In this document: positions 26,877 to 35,053 of the stretch, one piece after another | Numbering within the stretch: position 1 is the first letter of the stretch | Layout: each line of letters opens with the position of its first letter | Assembly (NCBI RefSeq): GCF_000011065.1 | Contig: NC_004663.1 | Coordinates: 5,022,001 to 5,086,000 of the forward strand | Length of the DNA stretch: 64,000 nt | DNA from: Bacteroides thetaiotaomicron VPI-5482 | Lineage (GTDB): Bacteria; Bacteroidota; Bacteroidia; Bacteroidales; Bacteroidaceae | Direction: 5' to 3' | Made by a program: the position numbers and the translations under genes | The notes under the pieces: generated by a model | What the model was told of the DNA's origin: nothing | Database searches by the model: none | What the model saw: the letters and a program-made list of their open reading frames with translations, nothing else

Positions 26877-26995
26877 GATTATTATCACAAAATGATAAGA
26901 GATTAATTCATAGCAAGTTAGTCCTCCTTTGTCCGGGGAGGCTGATATGTGGTGAAGAAAATTTTTAGTAGTAACATTTAAAAAACAAAATTAGA
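26877..26995 (+). promoter_or_regulatory. rplM leader RNA with hairpin, candidate autoregulatory site
   Basis: The 120-nt untranslated leader contains a stem with CCTCC (26923-26927) pairing to GGAGG (26937-26941), extended outward by AG/CT with one bulge. L13 is a plausible autoregulator in Bacteroidetes, but I cannot confirm that this leader matches a described family. Confidence 0.4.
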
Positions 26996-27457
26996 GTGGA
27001 TACTTTAAGTTACAAGACCATTTCTGCAAACAAAGCGACCGTAACCAAAGAATGGGTTATCGTTGACGCTACAGACCAAACTTTAGGTCGTCTGGGAGCA
27101 AAAGTTGCAAAATTGCTGAGAGGAAAGTACAAACCAAACTTTACTCCTCACGTAGACTGCGGTGATAACGTTATTATCATCAATGCAGACAAAGTAAAAC
27201 TGACTGGTAACAAATGGAATGACAGAGTATATTTGTCATATACAGGCTACCCTGGTGGTCAGAGAGAAATGACTCCTGCCCGTTTGATCACTAAACCGAA
27301 CGGCGAAGAGAGATTACTGAAAAAAGTAGTGAAAGGTATGCTTCCTAAGAATATCTTGGGAGCTAAATTGCTGGGTAACCTGTATGTATACGCTGGTAGC
27401 GAACACAAACATGAAGCTCAGAGCCCGAAAATGATTGATATTAATTCATATAAATAA
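26996..27457 (+). CDS. rplM: 50S ribosomal protein L13
   Basis: 153 residues from a GTG start at 26996; no ATG is suitably placed, and MDTLSYKTISANKATVTKEW is the expected Bacteroides N terminus. The L13 signature is seen in DATDQTLGRLGAKVAKLLRG and in MLPKNILGAKLLGNLYVYAG. L13 is an early assembly protein of the large subunit. It is the first gene of the rplM-rpsI-rpsB-tsf cluster, with rpsI six bases downstream. Confidence 0.97.
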   Translation: MDTLSYKTISANKATVTKEWVIVDATDQTLGRLGAKVAKLLRGKYKPNFTPHVDCGDNVIIINADKVKLTGNKWNDRVYLSYTGYPGGQREMTPARLITKPNGEERLLKKVVKGMLPKNILGAKLLGNLYVYAGSEHKHEAQSPKMIDINSYK

Positions 27458-27463
27458 GATATA

Positions 27464-27850
27464 ATGGAAGTAGTAAATGCATTAGGCAGACGTAAACGTG
27501 CAATTGCACGTGTATTCGTAAGCGAAGGTACAGGAAAGATTACTATTAACAAGAGAGACCTTGCAGAGTACTTTCCATCAACTATACTTCAGTATGTTGT
27601 AAAACAACCATTGAACAAGCTGGGTGCTGCTGAGAAGTATGACATCAAAGTAAACTTGTGTGGTGGTGGCTTCACTGGCCAGTCTCAGGCATTGCGTTTG
27701 GCAATCGCTCGCGCATTGATTAAGATGAACGCTGAAGATAAGGCTGCACTTCGTGCTGAAGGCTTCATGACTCGTGACCCACGTTCTGTAGAGCGTAAGA
27801 AACCGGGACAGCCGAAAGCTCGTAGAAGATTCCAGTTCAGCAAGCGTTAA
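27464..27850 (+). CDS. rpsI: 30S ribosomal protein S9
   Basis: 128 residues. Family features are ALGRRKRAIARVFV at the start, GGGFTGQSQALRLAIARAL near residue 67 and the basic tail KARRRFQFSKR, whose final Lys-Arg contacts P-site tRNA. It follows rplM by six bases, the standard L13-S9 pair. Confidence 0.97.
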   Translation: MEVVNALGRRKRAIARVFVSEGTGKITINKRDLAEYFPSTILQYVVKQPLNKLGAAEKYDIKVNLCGGGFTGQSQALRLAIARALIKMNAEDKAALRAEGFMTRDPRSVERKKPGQPKARRRFQFSKR

Positions 27851-27971
27851 TGTGCTGCCTGACCGAGGAATATGTTTAGTATCTAAACTACTGGGACTCT
27901 GCTCATAGACTACCCAGCGGTTGGTTTAGAAAAAACAAAAAAGAAAGTAAACGATTTAAAGAAAAAACAAG
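27851..27971 (+). promoter_or_regulatory. rpsB leader RNA with two mutually exclusive pairings
   Basis: CTAAAC at 27883-27888 can pair with GTTTAG just upstream (27874-27879, three-base loop) or with GTTTAGA downstream (27924-27930). The second choice encloses an inner stem CTGGG/CCCAG (27891-27895 with 27913-27917). This looks like a regulatory leader, perhaps bound by S2, inside the operon. Confidence 0.5.
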
Positions 27972-28808
27972 ATGTCAAGAACAAATTTTGATACTTTATT
28001 GGAAGCCGGTTGCCACTTCGGACACCTTAAGAGAAAGTGGAACCCTGCAATGGCTCCTTATATTTTCATGGAACGCAATGGTATTCACATCATTGACCTC
28101 CACAAAACAGTTGCAAAAGTAGACGAAGCTGCTGAAGCTTTGAAACAGATTGCCAAATCAGGCAAGAAAGTTCTTTTTGTTGCTACTAAAAAACAAGCAA
28201 AGCAGGTTGTAGCTGAGAAAGCTCAGTCTGTTAATATGCCTTATGTAATCGAGCGCTGGCCGGGTGGTATGTTGACCAACTTCCCGACTATCCGTAAGGC
28301 TGTGAAGAAGATGGCTACTATCGATAAATTGACTAACGATGGTACATATTCTAACCTTTCTAAGAGAGAAGTTCTTCAGATCTCTCGTCAACGTGCAAAA
28401 TTGGACAAGACTTTGGGTTCTATCGCTGACTTGACTCGTCTGCCGTCTGCATTGTTCGTTATCGACGTAATGAAAGAAAATATCGCAGTTCGTGAAGCTA
28501 ACCGTCTGGGTATCCCTGTATTCGGTATCGTTGATACTAACTCTGATCCTACAAACGTTGACTTCGTAATTCCTGCTAACGATGACGCTACTAAATCAGT
28601 AGAAGTTATCCTGGATGCTTGCTGTGCTGCAATGATCGAAGGTTTGGAAGAAAGAAAAGCTGAAAAGATCGATATGGAAGCTGCTGGTGAAGCTCCTGCA
28701 AACAAAGGCAAGAAGAAATCAGTAAAAGCAAGACTCGACAAGTCTGATGAAGAAGCTATCAATGCAGCGAAAGCTGCTGCCTTCATCAAGGAAGACGAAG
28801 AGGCTTAA
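27972..28808 (+). CDS. rpsB: 30S ribosomal protein S2
   Basis: 278 residues. FDTLLEAGCHFGHLKRKWNPAM at the N terminus (quoted across a break at residue 20), GKKVLFVATKKQAKQVV, RWPGGMLTNFPTI and GIPVFGIVDTNSDPTNVDF are S2 hallmarks. The C-terminal 40 residues are a charged Lys/Glu/Ala-rich extension (EERKAEKIDMEAAGEAPANKG) seen in Bacteroidetes. The rpsB-tsf order is conserved in bacteria. Confidence 0.97.
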   Translation: MSRTNFDTLLEAGCHFGHLKRKWNPAMAPYIFMERNGIHIIDLHKTVAKVDEAAEALKQIAKSGKKVLFVATKKQAKQVVAEKAQSVNMPYVIERWPGGMLTNFPTIRKAVKKMATIDKLTNDGTYSNLSKREVLQISRQRAKLDKTLGSIADLTRLPSALFVIDVMKENIAVREANRLGIPVFGIVDTNSDPTNVDFVIPANDDATKSVEVILDACCAAMIEGLEERKAEKIDMEAAGEAPANKGKKKSVKARLDKSDEEAINAAKAAAFIKEDEEA

Positions 28809-28815
28809 ATATATA

Positions 28816-28893
28816 AATGTGCCAATTTGCTAGCGTGCAGGCGTGTGGTAGTTACCTCATCCTGCATTGTATTGGCAGATTGGCACATTTTTT
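28816..28893 (+). terminator. Long hairpin between rpsB and tsf (attenuator or partial terminator)
   Basis: Arms 28816-28830 and 28875-28889 form a 15-bp stem with one GU, and an inner TGCAGG/CCTGCA stem (28836-28841 with 28861-28866) nests within. A T-run at 28888-28893 follows. It probably lowers transcription into tsf or protects the rpsB 3' end. Confidence 0.75.
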
Positions 28894-28933
28894 GTTTTGA
28901 AAATTATTATTCATTTAAATAAAGGAAATTATT

Positions 28934-29926
28934 ATGGCTGTAACTATGGCTGATATTACCAAGCTGCGCAAAATGACCGGAGCTGGTATGATGGATTGCA
29001 AGAATGCATTAACAGAAGCTGAAGGCGATTACGACAAGGCAATGGAAATTATCCGTAAGAAAGGACAAGCTGTTGCTGCTAAGCGTTCAGAACGTGATGC
29101 TTCTGAAGGTTGCGTTTTGGCTAAGACTACCGGTGACTATGCCGTTGTCATTGCTCTGAAGTGTGAAACTGACTTTGTGGCTCAGAATGCTGATTTTGTG
29201 AAACTGACTCAGGATATTCTTGATCTTGCTGTGGCTAACAAATGCAAGACATTGGACGAAGTAAAAGCTTTGCCGATGGGTAACGGTACTGTACAGGATG
29301 CAGTGGTTGACCGTAGCGGTATCACAGGTGAGAAAATGGAGCTTGATGGTTACATGACTGTAGAAGGAACAAGCACTGCTGTTTACAATCACATGAACAG
29401 AAACGGTCTTTGCACCATTGTTGCTTTTAACAAGAACGTTGACGACCAGTTGGCTAAGCAAGTAGCTATGCAGATTGCTGCCATGAATCCGATTGCTATT
29501 GATGAAGATGGCGTTTCTGAAGAAGTAAAGGAAAAGGAAATTGCTGTTGCTATCGAGAAAACAAAAGCTGAACAGGTACAGAAAGCTGTAGAAGCTGCTT
29601 TGAAGAAAGCTAACATCAACCCTGCTCATGTAGATAGCGAAGAGCACATGGAAAGCAATATGGCTAAGGGCTGGATTACAGCTGAAGATATAGCTAAGGC
29701 AAAGGAAATTATTGCTACCGTTTCTGCTGAAAAGGCTGCACATCTGCCGGAACAAATGATTCAGAACATCGCTAAGGGTCGTCTGGGCAAGTTCTTGAAA
29801 GAAGTTTGTCTGCTGAATCAGGAAGATATTATGGACGCTAAGAAGACTGTAAGAGAAGTATTGGCAGCTGCTGATCCTGAACTGAAGGTTCTTGACTTTA
29901 AGCGCTTCACTCTGAAAGCTGAATAA
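28934..29926 (+). CDS. tsf: Translation elongation factor Ts
   Basis: 330 residues; EF-Ts recycles EF-Tu from GDP to GTP form. The N-terminal UBA-like module with KLRKMTGAGMMDCKNAL (about 8-24), the TDFVAQN signature (residue about 78) and the C-terminal FLKEVCLLNQ motif are present. The start codon is ATG 28934. It closes the ribosomal protein operon. Confidence 0.97.
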   Translation: MAVTMADITKLRKMTGAGMMDCKNALTEAEGDYDKAMEIIRKKGQAVAAKRSERDASEGCVLAKTTGDYAVVIALKCETDFVAQNADFVKLTQDILDLAVANKCKTLDEVKALPMGNGTVQDAVVDRSGITGEKMELDGYMTVEGTSTAVYNHMNRNGLCTIVAFNKNVDDQLAKQVAMQIAAMNPIAIDEDGVSEEVKEKEIAVAIEKTKAEQVQKAVEAALKKANINPAHVDSEEHMESNMAKGWITAEDIAKAKEIIATVSAEKAAHLPEQMIQNIAKGRLGKFLKEVCLLNQEDIMDAKKTVREVLAAADPELKVLDFKRFTLKAE

Positions 29927-29949
29927 TTTATCTCAAAAAGATAATAGAG

Positions 29950-29984
29950 AAGGGCGGAACTTTGATGGTTTCCGCCCTTTTTTA
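29950..29984. terminator. Bidirectional terminator between tsf and the SUI1 gene
   Basis: A 10-bp stem AAGGGCGGAA/TTCCGCCCTT (29950-29959 with 29970-29979) with T residues after it on the plus strand and A/T-rich sequence on the other side. Confidence 0.88.
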
Positions 29985-30335
29985 TTATCCTCCGACCCCT
30001 TTGGTCTTTGTATATCCTTCTTTTATCAGCAGGTCTATCACTTTCTGCTTGAAATCTCCCTGTACGATGATTTCTCCGTCTTTGGCCGAACCTCCGACTC
30101 CGCATTTACTTTTTAGCATTTTTCCGAGTTCTTTTTGGTCATTCTCTGTTCCAACGAATCCGGTGATGAGTGTAACTACTTTGCCGCCACGGTTTTTTCG
30201 GTCGAGAGAAACCCGAAGGTTCTGTTTGCTCTTGTCCAGCGTCACTTGTTCCTGATCGTCATCCATGTCATAGTTGAAATCAGGATTTGTAGAGTAGACC
30301 ACGTTCAATCTATCTTTCCAATCATTATTTTTCAT
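29985..30335 (-). CDS. SUI1/YciH-family translation initiation factor-like protein
   Basis: 116 residues from ATG 30335; an upstream in-frame TTG is not credible. The SUI1 fold is indicated by NLRVSLDRKNRGGKVVTLITGF followed by LGKMLKSKCGVGGSAKDGE (each split at about residue 20) and IIVQGDFKQKVIDLL. The GVGG(S/T) loop is the family signature. Bacterial members resemble eukaryotic eIF1 and are thought to influence initiation fidelity. A perfect TACTTTTG -7 element lies on the minus strand at 30357-30364. Confidence 0.92.
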   Translation of the reverse strand: MKNNDWKDRLNVVYSTNPDFNYDMDDDQEQVTLDKSKQNLRVSLDRKNRGGKVVTLITGFVGTENDQKELGKMLKSKCGVGGSAKDGEIIVQGDFKQKVIDLLIKEGYTKTKGVGG

Positions 30336-30356
30336 ATACTTCAACTTTTATTGTGT

Positions 30357-30388
30357 CAAAAGTAATATTTTGTGGGGAACTTTGCAAT
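30357..30388 (-). promoter_or_regulatory. SUI1 gene promoter
   Basis: TACTTTTG on the minus strand (30357-30364), a 20-bp spacer and ATTG (30385-30388), about 22 bp before the start codon. Confidence 0.7.
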
Positions 30389-30443
30389 CTTTTGTTTACT
30401 TTGGCGTCTAATAATAAAACGAAATAAGACTAATAAACAGAAA

Positions 30444-32124
30444 ATGATGAAACGATCCATAGCGTTTGCTCTCATATGTTCTTTTACTATTTCTCTTTGG
30501 GCACAAACATTTAAAGGCAGAGTAGTTGATCTTGCAGGAAATCCGATCCCCTATGCGGCACTCTATCTGAAAGAACTTAAAACAGGCTTCACCACCGATG
30601 ATAACGGCTGTTTTCAGACCTCGCTCCCGGCGGGACAATATACCTGTGAGGTTTCTTCTTTAGGTTTCGCTGGACAAACATTCTCCTTTTCCATATCTGC
30701 CGGAGATGTGGAAAAGAATATTGTGCTCTCCGAACAAATATATAGTCTGCGGGAAGTGAATGTGGTGAAAGATGCGGAAGATCCGGCCTATTCCGTAATG
30801 CGTAAGGCGATTGCGAATGCTCCTTATTACCGGACACAGGTGAAGGGATTTAGGGCCGGAACCTATCTGAAAGGCACAGGAAAAATGAAGACTATTCCCG
30901 CAATTCTAAAGCTGTCGAAGGAAGTCAGAAAAGAGTCGAAAGAGTTTCCTGATGGGCAAAACCTATCGTACTTCAGACAAGAAAGCATGGATTGGCTGGA
31001 AAGGCTTGCCTTCCTATGTGTCTGAGTATAATTTTGTGGATGGCTTCTGGCTGGGAGCTAAGTTTGAAACAGGGTTGAAGCTATCGGAGGCATCTACTTT
31101 GCGATTCACTCCTTCTGCTTATTATACCACTGCCCGTAAAGCGGTAGCAGGGCAAAGTGAACTCTCCTTGAGTTATGCTCCGAGGCGACGGGGATATCTG
31201 GAACTGTCCGGCGGAGTTCTTTCTGCCGATTATAATGGAGAAAGTGGAGAATCCCGTCTGATAAATACCGTTGCCTCTTCTTTCTTCGGGCGGAATGATG
31301 TGAAACTCTATGAGAAGCGTTTCCTGTCTTTCCAAAATAAGATCGAACTGGCGAATAGTTTGTTGCTTTCTACCTCGCTTTCCTGGCAGCGACGACAGAT
31401 GCTGGAGAATCATATACACCGGAGCTGGTTCAAGAAAGAAGCGGAGTCGAATATTCCGGACAGCCGGGCATTCTATCCGATGCCGGAAAATGAATTATTG
31501 AAAGCTTCCTTTGCCTTGGAATATACACCGGCTCATTATTACCGGATGTACAGAGGAAAGAAAGTATATGAAGAATCCAAATGCCCTACCTTTACATTGC
31601 GTTATGACCGTGCTTTCCCGTTGAAAGGGGCTTTGCCTTCTCCGTCCTATCACTTGGCGGAGTTTTCGGCCAGGCAGAGCATAGAGTTCGGAATGTTTAA
31701 TACACTAGACTGGGCTGTTAATGCCGGAACATTCTGGAATAAGAGCGGTATGCAATTCCCCGATTTCAAGCATTTTGCGACCACAGGTTTGCCGGTGACG
31801 GAACGCTCGTTTGATACAGGATTCTCTTTGCTGGATAATTATGCATACTCTACCAATACCCGTTGGGTACAAGCTAATATTTCCTGGTACACACCCTGTC
31901 TGTTGCTGAAATTTCTTCCTTTTCTGAAAAAGAAGAACCTCGATGAAGCGCTGCATCTCCGTACACTTGTGGAATACGACCGCCGTCCCTATTCGGAAAT
32001 CGGTTACTCCATCGGATTCATGAAACTGGCACGGTTAGGCGTCTTCCTTGGCTTCGACAGTTTGAAATACCGCTCGGCGGGAGTTTCCGTCAGCATTCCG
32101 TTGTCAACGTTTGCGGGAGAATAG
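30444..32124 (+). pseudogene. DUF5686/carboxypeptidase-regulatory-domain protein, broken by internal deletion and frameshift
   Basis: Two consecutive frames encode the two ends of one protein. 30444-31025 encodes a signal peptide (MMKRSIAFALICSFTISLWA), a CarboxypepD_reg-like domain (FKGRVVDLAGNPIPYAALYL) and the start of DUF5686, up to about KLSKEVRKESKEF. From about 30950 to 32124 another frame encodes the C-terminal beta-barrel-like part (YNFVDGFWLGAKFE ... GVSVSIPLSTF). Members of this family are usually about 800 residues; here the sum is about 580, so roughly 200-250 middle residues are missing as well as the frame being shifted near 30945. The outer-membrane role proposed for the family is lost here. 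A sequencing error could explain the frameshift but not the missing middle. Confidence 0.75.
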
Positions 32125-32212
32125 CACCTGTGTAGAAATAGTATGAATCATTCTTGCAATTCCGAAAAAAAACGTATTTTTGTCAATCTTATAACCTGAA
32201 TAAATAAAAGAA

Positions 32213-32875
32213 ATGGCCGAGAACCAAAAGATACAGCAGATAGATTGTACGAAAGTGCCGGAGCCTACTTTGCGCAGACTGCCTTGGTACTTGTCGAATG
32301 TCAAGTTGCTGAAGCAAAGAGGCGAACGTTTTGTCTCTTCTACGCAGATATCTAAGGAAATAAATATTGACGCTTCACAGATAGCAAAAGACTTGTCGTA
32401 TGTGAATATCTCCGGGCGTACACGTGTAGGGTACGAGGTCGATGCGCTCATTGAGGTTTTAGAGCACTTCCTGGGGTTTACGGAGATACATAAGGCTTTT
32501 CTTTTTGGAGTCGGCAGTCTGGGAGGCGCACTTTTGCAGGACTCCGGTCTGAAGCATTTCGGGCTTGAGATTGTGGCTGCTTTTGATGTAGACCCGACTT
32601 TGGTCGGCACTAACCTCAACGGGATTCCTATCTACCATTCGGACGACTTTCTGAAGAAGATGGAAGAATATGACGTGCAGATTGGCGTGCTGACCGTTCC
32701 TATCGAGATTGCCCAGTGCATCACAGATATGATGGTGGACGGGGGAATCAAGGCAGTCTGGAACTTTACCCCGTTCCGTATCCGTGTACCTGAGGACATC
32801 GTGGTACAGAATACATCCCTTTACGCTCATCTGGCGGTGATGTTCAACCGCCTTAATTTTAATGAAATCAAATAA
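32213..32875 (+). CDS. rex: Redox-sensing transcriptional repressor Rex
   Basis: 220 residues. An N-terminal winged helix (PEPTLRRLPWYLSNVKLL, then STQISKEINIDASQIAKDLS) precedes a Rossmann domain with FLFGVGSLGGALL (about residue 95), matching the NADH-binding GxGxxG loop. Rex represses fermentation and respiration genes when NAD+ is high and leaves DNA when NADH binds. A TATTTTTG box at 32175-32182 is the likely -7 element. The next start codon overlaps the Rex stop (TAATG), so translation is probably coupled. Confidence 0.95.
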   Translation: MAENQKIQQIDCTKVPEPTLRRLPWYLSNVKLLKQRGERFVSSTQISKEINIDASQIAKDLSYVNISGRTRVGYEVDALIEVLEHFLGFTEIHKAFLFGVGSLGGALLQDSGLKHFGLEIVAAFDVDPTLVGTNLNGIPIYHSDDFLKKMEEYDVQIGVLTVPIEIAQCITDMMVDGGIKAVWNFTPFRIRVPEDIVVQNTSLYAHLAVMFNRLNFNEIK

Positions 32876-33489
32876 TGAAGATTATTGCCGTAGGAATGAA
32901 CTATGCCCTGCACAATCAGGAGCTGGGACATACATCCGTAAATAAAGAACCGGTTATTTTCATGAAGCCCGATTCGGCTATTCTGAAAGATGGCAAACCG
33001 TTCTTTATCCCCGATTTTTCGAATGAAGTACATTATGAGACGGAGCTTGTAGTACGCATCAACCGTTTGGGAAAGAATATTTCTCCCCGTTTTGCCAGTC
33101 GTTATTATGATGCATTGACGGTAGGCATTGACTTTACCGCCCGTGACCTGCAACGGAAATTCCGCGAAGCGGGCAATCCGTGGGAACTTTGCAAAGGTTT
33201 CGACTCTTCTGCCGCTATCGGCACCTTTGTTCCGGTAGACCGCTACAAAGATATCCAGTCTCTGAATTTCAATCTGATGATTGACGGCAAGGAAGTGCAG
33301 CGCGGCTGTACAGCCGATATGCTTTTCAAAGTTGATGACATCATTGCCTACGTCAGTAAGTTTGTGACTTTGAAGATTGGCGATTTACTATTTACGGGCA
33401 CGCCTGCCGGAGTAGGGCCGGTCAGTATCGGTCAGCACTTGCAGGGATATCTTGAAGGAGAAAAGCTGCTTGACTTCTACATACGTTGA
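32875..33489 (+). CDS. Fumarylacetoacetate hydrolase-family protein
   Basis: 204 residues, the minimal FAH-domain size. The metal-binding acidic residues are visible in HYETELVVRINRLG (about residue 58), and in GIDFTARDLQ; the C-terminal GDLLFTGTPAGVGPV matches the family. Members include oxaloacetate tautomerase/decarboxylase and acylpyruvase-type enzymes; the substrate here is not predictable. It overlaps rex by one base and sits 39 bp before ispF. Confidence 0.9.
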   Translation: MKIIAVGMNYALHNQELGHTSVNKEPVIFMKPDSAILKDGKPFFIPDFSNEVHYETELVVRINRLGKNISPRFASRYYDALTVGIDFTARDLQRKFREAGNPWELCKGFDSSAAIGTFVPVDRYKDIQSLNFNLMIDGKEVQRGCTADMLFKVDDIIAYVSKFVTLKIGDLLFTGTPAGVGPVSIGQHLQGYLEGEKLLDFYIR

Positions 33490-33528
33490 CCCGTGTATTC
33501 TTTATTTGACTCATTTATTAAATAGCTT

Positions 33529-34008
33529 ATGAAAATAAGAGTAGGTTTTGGCTTCGACGTACATCAGTTGGTCGAAGGTCGTGAATTGTGGCTGGGCGGT
33601 ATCCGTCTGGAACATTCCAAAGGGTTGTTGGGACATTCGGATGCTGACGTATTGCTGCATACGGTTTGCGATGCCTTGTTGGGAGCCGCCAATATGCGCG
33701 ATATCGGTTATCATTTTCCGGATACTGCCGGAGAGTACAAGAATATCGACAGCAAGATTCTTTTGAAAAAGACAGTGGAACTGATTGCGACCAAAGGATA
33801 CCGTGTCGGGAATATCGATGCGACTATTTGCGCGGAGCGTCCCAAACTGAAAGCCCATATCCCTTTGATGCAGGAAACGATGGCAGCCGTCATGGGAATC
33901 GATGCGGAAGATATCTCGATCAAGGCAACTACGACGGAGAAACTCGGTTTTACCGGACGGGAAGAAGGCATTTCCGCTTATGCTACTGTGTTGATAGAGA
34001 AGGACTGA
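33529..34008 (+). CDS. ispF: 2-C-methyl-D-erythritol 2,4-cyclodiphosphate synthase
   Basis: 159 residues. It cyclises CDP-ME 2-phosphate in the MEP isoprenoid pathway as a trimer. The zinc-binding FDVHQL and GHSDADVLLH (His residues near 10 and 42) and the C-terminal TTTEKLGFTGREEGI signature are present. It is in a plus-strand run with rex and the FAH gene, and a metallophosphatase follows by 37 bp. Confidence 0.97.
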   Translation: MKIRVGFGFDVHQLVEGRELWLGGIRLEHSKGLLGHSDADVLLHTVCDALLGAANMRDIGYHFPDTAGEYKNIDSKILLKKTVELIATKGYRVGNIDATICAERPKLKAHIPLMQETMAAVMGIDAEDISIKATTTEKLGFTGREEGISAYATVLIEKD

Positions 34009-34045
34009 CAAAGCAGATTACTAACCCCCTTAAACAATAAATAGT

Positions 34046-35053
34046 ATGAATCGAACTTTAAAATTATTCTTAGCACTGGTCTCTTTGTGTATGACCGTCT
34101 TCTGCTTCGCCCAAAAGAGCGAATTACGCTTCAATAAAGACGGTAAATTTAAAATCGTACAGTTCACCGACGTCCATTTCAAGTATAAGAATCCCGCTTC
34201 CGACATCGCATTGGAACGTATTAATCAGGTACTCGACGAAGAACAACCTGATTTTGTAATCTTCACCGGAGATGTCGTTTATTCTGCTCCGGCAGATAAA
34301 GGTATGTTGCAGGTGCTGGAACAGGTATCGAAGCGTAAGCTGCCGTTTGTTGTCACTTTCGGCAATCATGATAATGAACAGGGAATGACGCGGGAACAGC
34401 TATATGACATCATCCGTCAGGTACCCGGCAATCTGATGCCGGATCGTGGCTCGGTCCTTTCTCCGGATTATGTCTTGACCGTGAAAGCCTCTTCCGATGC
34501 GAAGAAGGATGCAGCCGTCCTGTATTGCATGGACTCTCATTCTTACTCCCCGCTGAAGGATGTGAAAGGTTACGCATGGCTCACGTTCGATCAGGTCAAC
34601 TGGTATCGTCAGCAGAGCGCAGCCTATACAGCACAGAACGGCGGGAAGCCATTGCCGGCACTTGCTTTCTTCCACATTCCTGTGCCGGAATACAATGAAG
34701 CAGCTTCCGACGAAAATGCCATCCTGCGCGGAACCCGCATGGAAGAAGCCTGTGCTCCGAAACTGAATACAGGCATGTTTGCTGCCATGAAAGAGTCCGG
34801 AGATGTGATGGGAATATTCGTGGGACATGATCATGACAATGATTATGCAGTGATGTGGAAAGGAATCCTGTTGGCTTACGGTCGTTTCACAGGCGGAAAT
34901 ACAGAATACAATCACCTGCCGAACGGTGCCCGTATCATCGTGCTTGATGAAGGCGCCCGCACGTTCACTTCCTGGATTCGTCAGAAAGACGGTATTGTCG
35001 ACAAAGTGACCTATCCGGCAAGTTTCGTCAAAGACGACTGGACCAAGCGTTAA
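34046..35053 (+). CDS. Secreted calcineurin-like metallophosphoesterase
   Basis: 335 residues with a signal peptide (MNRTLKLFLALVSLCMTVFC, cleavage near FAQ). The metal-binding blocks are in order: FTDVHF (about residue 42), FTGDVVY (about 74), FGNHDNE (about 109), FFHIPVPEY (about 207) and GHDHDND (about 256). It resembles DCR2/PhoD-unlike calcineurin phosphatases acting in the periplasm; the substrate is not predictable. Its 3' end overlaps the 3' end of the convergent gene by 26 bp. Confidence 0.92.
   Translation: MNRTLKLFLALVSLCMTVFCFAQKSELRFNKDGKFKIVQFTDVHFKYKNPASDIALERINQVLDEEQPDFVIFTGDVVYSAPADKGMLQVLEQVSKRKLPFVVTFGNHDNEQGMTREQLYDIIRQVPGNLMPDRGSVLSPDYVLTVKASSDAKKDAAVLYCMDSHSYSPLKDVKGYAWLTFDQVNWYRQQSAAYTAQNGGKPLPALAFFHIPVPEYNEAASDENAILRGTRMEEACAPKLNTGMFAAMKESGDVMGIFVGHDHDNDYAVMWKGILLAYGRFTGGNTEYNHLPNGARIIVLDEGARTFTSWIRQKDGIVDKVTYPASFVKDDWTKR

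Noticed and set aside
30952..32124. Independent 390-residue gene
   Set aside because: It lacks a signal peptide and matches only the C-terminal part of a DUF5686 protein whose N terminus lies just upstream in another frame.
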